Below are positions 9,021 through 13,933 of a stretch of DNA of 13,933 nucleotides, piece by piece (position 1 is the first letter of the stretch; each line of letters begins with the position of its first letter). This DNA is from Saccoglossus kowalevskii (Eukaryota; Hemichordata; Enteropneusta; Harrimaniidae). The translations under genes were made by a program, and so were the position numbers. The stretch is from the NCBI RefSeq assembly GCF_000003605.2, contig NW_003114460.1, positions 137,391 through 151,323 of the forward strand. Reading direction: 5' to 3'. The notes beneath the pieces were generated by a model. The model was not told the DNA's origin. It was given only the letters and a program-made list of their open reading frames with translations, and ran no database searches.

Positions 9021-9542
9021 GGTAGAAGTCCACTCATCACTTTTGAGAAAGTTGATCATAAATCCCATGACAATGTTCATTGGTTTATTATGTAAAATCA
9101 TGGAGCTATTGTCCCATGGCATAATAAAATAACATTCTTTTGTGTGTTACAGTGACGTATTTCGAGAAACTTGTCCTAATATTTTTTTAAAAATACCTTT
9201 TTTTAGAACAATTCTATAAAGCGCAACAAAAATTGCTTTTTTGACACTTTTTAAAACCCAGATTGTTGAGAGGAAAAATTAGGAAAACAAAAAGTACCCC
9301 ATCAGTTAATAATATGTCACCAGCCTACAATTTGAGATATGGCATAATATCTCTGCCATAGGAACCTATGGTAAAACACTATAATACTGCCAAAATGGCC
9401 GCTATCCACTAAAATACAACCATGATTTTCTCAATATTAGCCTGGTGACCCCCAACTCAATATTCTTATATTATCCAGAAGTACATTTTTTTTCAAAAAT
9501 GATTAAATTCTGGGTGTTTGAAATCATGAGTAGGCTTCTACC
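9021..9542. mobile_element. 522-bp non-autonomous element with TIRs and TTAA flanks
   Basis: The left end GGTAGAAGTCCACTCAT (9021-9037) and the reverse complement of the right end (9526-9542) agree at 15 of 17 positions. TTAA lies directly outside both ends (9017-9020 and 9543-9546), as expected for insertion at TTAA by piggyBac-like or Kolobok-like transposases. The terminal GG is not the CC usual for piggyBac, so the superfamily is open. The interior has no transposase. It has two adjacent short hairpins: GAGATAT/ATATCTC (9334-9353) and CCATAGG-AA-CCTATGG (9356-9371). The frames of 76 and 78 codons that start before it run into the element and are not genes. Confidence 0.75.
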
Positions 9543-9546
9543 TTAA

Positions 9547-10099
9547 AGGCAAAACTGAAGCAAAAACACTTTCTCACTCAGTATAGGTGTCAAATATACA
9601 CAAGGCTCAACATAGTGCATTGGTCAATGTTGGTCCATAACTCCACATGTATAGGTCTATCCAGAGTTCTTTTATCTTAGAGACTGTGGTCTATCGTTTT
9701 TCGACAGGCTATCACACCGATATATTGACAAAGAAAAGAACAATCAAGTAGTGATGTTTGTTGAGCTGATACCTTTTTTTTATTTTTCCATGTCAGAGGT
9801 TGTAGGTTTGTCACTAATTACCACTATTTACATACATAAAGTTAAATGTGATGTGTTATTTTCCAAGTTTGCACCCGGAGTAATGTTCAGTTTGTTTGGT
9901 TGTGAAAACAGGAACTAACGTCACTGAATTGTTATTTACCTGCGTACATATTTACAAACATATCATGTGTATTTGTGCGTGTATTAATTATTAAACAACT
10001 TAAACAATTTATATCAAATAAATAAAAATCACATTATTTGTTAAATCGTTATCAAATATATCCCATAATATTCAAACTGATTTGACTACATTCGAGAGG
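9547..10099. other. Non-coding, possible 3' region of gene 2
   Basis: No gene is seen. If gene 2 continues past its stop at 10401, this A+T-rich stretch would be its 3' untranslated or flanking region. The nearest canonical minus-strand AATAAA is at 9784-9779, about 620 bases beyond the stop. Confidence 0.45.
9779..9784 (-). terminator. Candidate polyadenylation signal of gene 2
   Basis: The plus-strand TTTATT reads AATAAA on the minus strand. It is the first such hexamer after the gene 2 stop codon. It lies in a T/A-rich context where the hexamer can occur by chance, so the assignment is tentative. Confidence 0.25.
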
Positions 10100-10349
10100 C
10101 AGCGGCACGAAATGTTACTTGGAGGGACGAGATCTGCTCATTAACCTCGCGCCGAAGAGCCGATCTTACTAGGGGGTCCGGGGCATCTTCTCCCTTAACA
10201 ATTCTTGAAATCTAGACTCTCTGAAACGTTATTTTCTGCATTTGGGGGGGGGGGGTAAATTTTGCTGACACAAAGGGTCTCAGCCTGATTCCCAACATTT
10301 TTTCGAGGGGGAGACTTTCCCCCTCTGCCCCCCTATGCCACCGCCACTG
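10100..10349 (+). mobile_element. Dispersed repeat family 1, copy C
   Basis: This is the most complete copy with matched ends: left CAGCGGCAC and right GCCACCGCCACTG, whose reverse complement CAGTGGCGGTGGC forms an imperfect TIR with the left end. It shares ordered blocks with the inverted copy at 441-704: CACGAAAT, ATCTGCTCA, CTTACTAGGG, GTCCGGGGC, GAAATCTAGAC, GCTGACACAAAGGG. It lies about 50 bases past the stop codon of gene 2 and is probably transcribed as part of that gene's 3' untranslated region. Confidence 0.7.
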
Positions 10350-10400
10350 CTACTACTTTGCTCAGCCGTTTGCACAACGAGAACGTGTCGGATTAATTGT

Positions 10401-11144
10401 TCACGTTGGTTTCATACACATTTTTTCCATTTCCGCTCTCATTTCTAAAACTTCAGCAGTAGTTCTGTGTTCACTCATGTCTTGTAACATTTTACGAAGT
10501 CGATTTGTATTACGTAGATTATTTGTTCGAGTTGTTATTCTATTTGCCCCTATTCTGTCCCCTGAAGTTTTAAGTTGACGTTGTCGCCTTTCCTGGATTC
10601 GCTGCTGAAGCTCTTCTTCTACCTGTTGTTTAATCTCAGTATGACTTCTCAGTGACTGCCTGCGAGGTAGCATCTTCTCTACGATATCTTGGCTACGTTG
10701 TTTACAAGGACCCGCGCCCTGTATAATGCCATGTGGAATTTCCATCAATTGTCGTCGTTGTAAACTAATCGAATTATCTCTTTTGTGCTGAGATGGAGAT
10801 CCAGGACGTAAACAAGATATCGAAGGTGTAACTGTGATTGAGTGTCTACGTCTTGACAAATATGCCATTAATTCACCATTGTCCGCACCCAGGGGTTCGC
10901 TAGGGAACAAAAAACGCGGCGACGGCTCTGCGAGACTTTCGACAGATACTCGGTGGTGAAATTGGTCTGTTTGTAACGGCATTTGAGAAAACTCGGCGGA
11001 CGCATCGCCATCAACAGTGTCCGCACCATTGGATACCATGTTTATGTCAAATACAAGGTTCTTCATTTCGTTTCGCCGTTCAAAGTCGTCGTCATGACAA
11101 TTGGATGATGCAACAGACGAACAAGAACTGTCACGTCTTCTTGG
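10401..11144 (-). CDS. Gene 2, 3' coding exon (C-terminal 247 residues)
   Basis: The product is not recognised. The open frame extends upstream of its first Met (11066) by 26 codons, to exactly an in-frame TAG whose AG forms the splice acceptor TACTAG. The phase matches the donor at 11346. In the joined 551-residue model this exon supplies residues 305-551. Features are PRRRDSS (305-311), a Ser/Cys run, the acidic HDDDFERRNE (321-330), SRRRHSI (401-407), KRDNSIS (425-431), RRQSLRS (465-471), and a Glu/Gln/Arg-rich helix at about 473-495 that looks like a coiled coil. A second Arg/Leu/Glu helix lies near 515-546. No signal peptide or membrane segment is visible. The acceptor has a poor pyrimidine tract. 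Better-looking acceptors inside the intron hit stops at once. The stop is TGA at 10401-10403. Confidence 0.75.
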   Translation of the reverse strand, partial: PRRRDSSCSSVASSNCHDDDFERRNEMKNLVFDINMVSNGADTVDGDASAEFSQMPLQTDQFHHRVSVESLAEPSPRFLFPSEPLGADNGELMAYLSRRRHSITVTPSISCLRPGSPSQHKRDNSISLQRRQLMEIPHGIIQGAGPCKQRSQDIVEKMLPRRQSLRSHTEIKQQVEEELQQRIQERRQRQLKTSGDRIGANRITTRTNNLRNTNRLRKMLQDMSEHRTTAEVLEMRAEMEKMCMKPT

Positions 11145-11346
11145 CTAGTAATATAGAATTTTATACAAATATTTTAATATTGTATTTATTATGAATATTA
11201 TTGTAATATGAAATACACATTAAATCCTCTGTGCTGTATAATAACATAGGAATCAGAGGGACGAATTCTGGAACAAATCAACAGTAGCCGTACTTGATAT
11301 TTTTCTGAAAACAAGTTCACCAAAGATAACGATTTTGTAAACTCAC
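11145..11346 (-). other. Gene 2 intron (202 bp, phase 0, GT-AG)
   Basis: The donor is TCG|GTGAGT, a near-consensus 5' splice site that interrupts the upstream frame nine codons before a stop. The acceptor is TTACTAG|CCAAGA. Both exons remain open across the join with no frame change. The intron is markedly A+T-rich compared with the exons. TTCCAG and TATACAG acceptors inside it would lead to stops within 5 to 12 codons, so they could only give truncated isoforms. Confidence 0.75.
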
Positions 11347-12258
11347 CGATGCAGGGATTCCTGACTGAAAGGATCCACGTCGATTTAATAAAGCTAAATC
11401 TTTCATTTGCAGTGTGGATGTTACCTTTCCCTCTTCTTTGTGGTTTGTACCTAGGCCTGCGATTACCTCAGAACGTTGTTTTCTCAGGGCTTCCAACTTT
11501 GATATTATTTTTGTCAATTCGATTGATATTGTTGAACGGCGAGACAATGGATCCTTCACGAATTCCCCTGACGACCGACGAGACATGACACCTGTGGAAT
11601 GCACAGGCGGTAATATCAAGGACTCGCTTAAAGACGTTGTCGAACGGTTAATGTAGTCGGGGCTTGAATCCATTGTTTTTCTCGAATTGTTCAACTCAGT
11701 AACTTTTTTCCCCATAAAATCGACTTCATCTTCAACAGAAGAGTAAACAGATTCCATTTCCATCTCCAAACACGGGCTGGGTGCAGTTACCACTACGTTG
11801 GGAACAGGGGTCGGCAGAGTAAATGTCTCTCTGTTGTTGCTACCAACTAACTGAGAAGCAAAATCACGTGCATGATCGGTATCAATCTGATCATCGCGTC
11901 TGGATTTAGGATATTCACTAGTTGCAGGAGCACTAATATTTTCACCCTGTTTCCTGGGACTTAGTTTCCCTGTAACACAATCAATTGCACTCCAACTTAC
12001 ACTTTTGCAATCACTCTCGTGTGTATCAGGTAGCGATACTTTCGTTTCGTCAACGCCCAGTTGCGGCGTACGTCGTTGTTGGTACTTCTCCAAGATCCCA
12101 GAATTTTTACCACTTGCCAACCCGTTACAAACAGTTGTCAAATCGGTGTTCTTTTCAAAGTCAATAATTTTCTTATCTTGATTGAAGCGAACAAATTTCT
12201 TCGAGTCATCGTTGATCTTCAACTTGGTGGACGAGCTTTTGATTTTTCGCCTTGGCAT
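11347..12258 (-). CDS. Gene 2, main 5' coding exon (304 residues from Met)
   Basis: The product is not recognised. Starting at the ATG at 12258 (context AAAATGC, protein start MPRRKIKSSS) the exon gives residues 1-304 of a 551-residue model. The sequence is Ser/Thr/Lys/Arg-rich and probably mostly disordered. It has a Pro/Val patch (LPTPVPNVVVTAPSP, 148-162), an acidic stretch (EMEMESVYSSVEDEVD, 165-180), and RRSSGE (227-232), SRRSTIS (239-245) and RRGSF (293-297). A helical heptad-like segment at about 246-270 reads IELTKIISKLEALRKQR. The R-R-x-S/T motifs match the PKA-type basophilic kinase consensus. It ends at a strong GTGAGT donor. The frame is open for another 119 codons upstream, so this Met may be internal. 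Confidence 0.8.
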
Positions 12259-12601
12259 TTTGGTGTGGAGGATTTTCTTCTGACCACGTATGAACAAATT
12301 ACTCTTTCTCACCTCACATTCAAAAACGGCTCTGTAAAGCCACTCGCCGGTGGACATCGAGTAGTAGCCGAGGGCTTCGTGCTGGACACACTGTCTTCTT
12401 ATTACTACCGGAAAACATTTCTCTCTGCGTAACTCTTTGTGCATCGAGGGACTGTTCTTATTCATCATTACAATACACTCGTGATTTGAGAGACAAATGA
12501 TCCAATGTCTCCGAAATACGGTCGATATGTACAATAATGCAACATGTAGATGGGCATGGGCACGCTGTGAGATGTGACAATACGCGCACAGTGCGATCCT
12601 T
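12259..12601 (-). CDS. Gene 2, probable N-terminal part of the same exon
   Basis: The gene 2 frame stays open upstream of the ATG at 12258 for 119 codons. That has well under 1 percent chance with random bases. It closes at a TAA (12618-12616) that lies 13 bases before the splice-acceptor-like TCACACCTCAG ending at 12602. This is the pattern expected if the exon begins at 12601 in phase 2. The encoded stretch includes several Cys and His residues (ALCAYCHISQ) and GYYSMSTGEWLYRAVFE. Against this, the sequence is not clearly protein-like. A GTGAGA donor-like site at about 12313 could instead end a separate upstream exon in the same frame. If translation starts at 12258 this is 5' untranslated region. 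Confidence 0.45.
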
Positions 12602-13101
12602 CTGAGGTGTGACAATTACGTATTTTCAAAATAACTCATGTGGTGAAAACTCAATGTTACATCAATAACTCGTTCTCGTCAATTATTCGTTCAATTCAAG
12701 GCATCCGAATATATGCAGACGGAACCAGCTAGTAATTGTATTCAAATGTAAGTTGAAATCAGTAGTTTTACGTAATTTAATAATTTATTGTGTGTTTATT
12801 GTTTTATTTTCACAAAACAGAGTTACTGTATTGTATTTTGTTCTGTTATATCAGTGTTTATTTGTAACACACTGACGTTGCTGTGCTATTTTTTTTTCTT
12901 TCAGCAAAATACAGGTGTGAGATATGTCTGTGAAGTGAATTGACAATGATTAATCAGTGTTATAAACTATTTTATATTCTGTTTAGGGAGGCTTGAAAAC
13001 AGGCTCTGATACTAACAAAAATGATAGATGGTCGGGAATATGCAAACGGCAAACGAGATACTCACGTGACTGGGGAATTTGATTTGTCAAATTGTACTTA
13101 C
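12602..13101. other. Putative first intron of gene 2
   Basis: No independent gene is supported here. If the first-exon model is right, this is a 500-base minus-strand intron. The plus strand carries a good-looking 3' splice site: CTGAC (12871-12875), a run of pyrimidines, and CAG ending at 12904. Downstream frames on that strand are open for at most 12 codons, so a plus-strand coding exon is not convincing. Confidence 0.35.
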
Positions 13102-13112
13102 TTTGCCGCCAT
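13102..13112 (-). CDS. Gene 2, hypothetical 11-base first coding exon
   Basis: On the minus strand ATGGCGGCAAA is followed directly by the consensus donor GTAAGT (13101-13096). The phase left (two bases) matches the acceptor at 12602, which needs one base. The join would give MAAKRIALC and a 669-residue protein. ATTATGGCGGC resembles the YY1-type motif (AAnATGGCGGC) found over start sites of many animal genes. An alternative is an upstream minus-strand frame from the ATG at 13300 (MSKTESLYHSVSTQSLRT) ending at a weaker donor in the same phase. Neither is proven. Confidence 0.3.
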
Positions 13113-13933
13113 AATAGCGCAGAGATATAAGCAGTAATTCTCGTGTGATGGATTTGGTGTAGAATTTTAAATATCAGAAAACACCTTCTTGAAACGATAT
13201 CGTGACTCCTCGGATTGTACCGACAAACTGCAAATGATGCTGATCGCGTACGAAGGCTTTGAGTTGAAACACTATGATAAAGACTTTCCGTTTTCGACAT
13301 TGTAAAATTCTTTCGTTTTTACGCAGAAAATCTCGCGCAACAAATGACACACATGTCCACAATTGGCAGGCAACAAACATTTGATGAACATGGCTGATGA
13401 AAGGGACTGTCGTGAAAAAAATGAAAATTTCAATCTGTGAAAATATATATTTTCCTGAACCTAACCATTGTTTATGTGGCTCTATGCCATCTGTATGTCA
13501 ACAGGTTTCACCCTTTAGTCTTCCTCGTAGAGGGCGGCCTTTTTGTGAACAACATCCAACACTGAACATCGAAAAGGTTCTAGTTTGAAATTAAGCATAT
13601 GGTTAATTCTACTTCATGATGCCACAACTTCAAATGTTATTACGACATTATGTCGTGGTGTAACTGCATGGATGAAATTAGAGGGACGAATGCACGCCAT
13701 AGTCAATTCGGCAATGACGTCACTGTAAATCTCCCAGAAGTCATGTAGCCGTCCCTATTTTCACGTAAGGAGTATCATAATAGAGTTCGCAAATTCACAC
13801 GATTCAGACATTGTAACCAAACTTACTATACCCATGGCCACTTAACTATGCTTTAGGAAGGCTTCTAAATTCGATTTCAGGATACTGTTGGACAAGATTT
13901 TTCATGAACCGTGAACAATCCACACCACGGGCG
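13113..13933. other. Upstream flank, short uncertain frames
   Basis: This region would be the promoter side of gene 2. It holds a strong-context plus-strand ATG at 13390 (AACATGG, 16 codons) and an overlapping 63-codon Cys-containing frame from 13397. A CRE octamer lies at 13715-13722. A minus-strand frame from 13300 begins with a Ser/Arg-rich sequence. None is long enough or recognisable enough to call a gene. Beyond 13600 I see nothing that looks coding. Confidence 0.4.
13715..13722. promoter_or_regulatory. CRE octamer
   Basis: TGACGTCA is a perfect palindromic cAMP-response element. It is about 600 bases upstream of the hypothetical gene 2 first exon. A functional link is not shown, though it would fit a gene whose product carries PKA-type sites. 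Confidence 0.25.

Noticed and set aside
8892-9132. Paired 76- and 78-codon frames on opposite strands
   Set aside because: They straddle the left boundary of the TTAA-flanked element and have no recognisable product.
11349-12432. Plus-strand frames of 79, 80, 60 and 123 codons
   Set aside because: Antisense shadows of the gene 2 main exon.
1-13933. tRNA, rRNA or snRNA genes
   Set aside because: I looked for GGTTCGA-type T arms, box A/B promoters and conserved rRNA blocks and found none that were convincing. A tRNAscan or Rfam search would be decisive.

Overview
The window looks like a piece of an animal nuclear genome. It is A+T-rich and gene-poor. It carries one gene with a clear GT-AG intron, short non-autonomous DNA transposons with terminal inverted repeats (TIRs), a long minisatellite and simple repeats. 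It has no bacterial operon structure and no ribosome binding sites. The transposon termini (CAGTGGCGG and CAGGGGCGGAT types with G/C homopolymer runs) suggest a marine invertebrate, for example a hemichordate, lancelet, mollusc or cnidarian. I cannot fix the phylum from this sequence alone.

Layout. Bases 1-704 hold two copies of one dispersed repeat family in opposite orientation. Bases 705-4512 contain no gene I can defend, but do contain a CCAAT/GC-box/TATA promoter-like cluster near 2150-2275, a perfect nuclear-receptor DR1 site and an RFX X-box-like site. Gene 1 (4513-5316, minus) is an apparently intronless 267-residue protein with a predicted N-terminal coiled coil and basic, Ser-rich remainder. 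Bases 5317-7708 are non-coding with a tetranucleotide microsatellite. Bases 7709-8275 are a 31-bp minisatellite of 18 full units. Then come a 144-bp hAT-like MITE with 5-bp target duplications, a 522-bp element flanked by TTAA, and a third copy of the first repeat family just 3' of gene 2.

Gene 2 (minus, 10401 to at least 12258) has two convincing coding exons joined in phase 0 across a 202-bp intron. They give at least 551 residues. An open frame continuing to a splice acceptor at 12602-12603, and a possible tiny ATGGCGGCAAA first exon at 13112-13102 with a GTAAGT donor, would extend the protein to 669 residues. Six R-R-x-S/T motifs mark it as a likely substrate of basophilic kinases such as PKA. 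I recognise neither gene 1 nor gene 2 as a member of a known family.

The two proteins lie in tandem on the minus strand about 5 kb apart. Both are low in globular character, rich in Arg/Lys/Ser, and have helical coiled-coil-like parts. I see no direct evidence that they act together. The remaining short open frames are mostly readings through repeats or antisense shadows.
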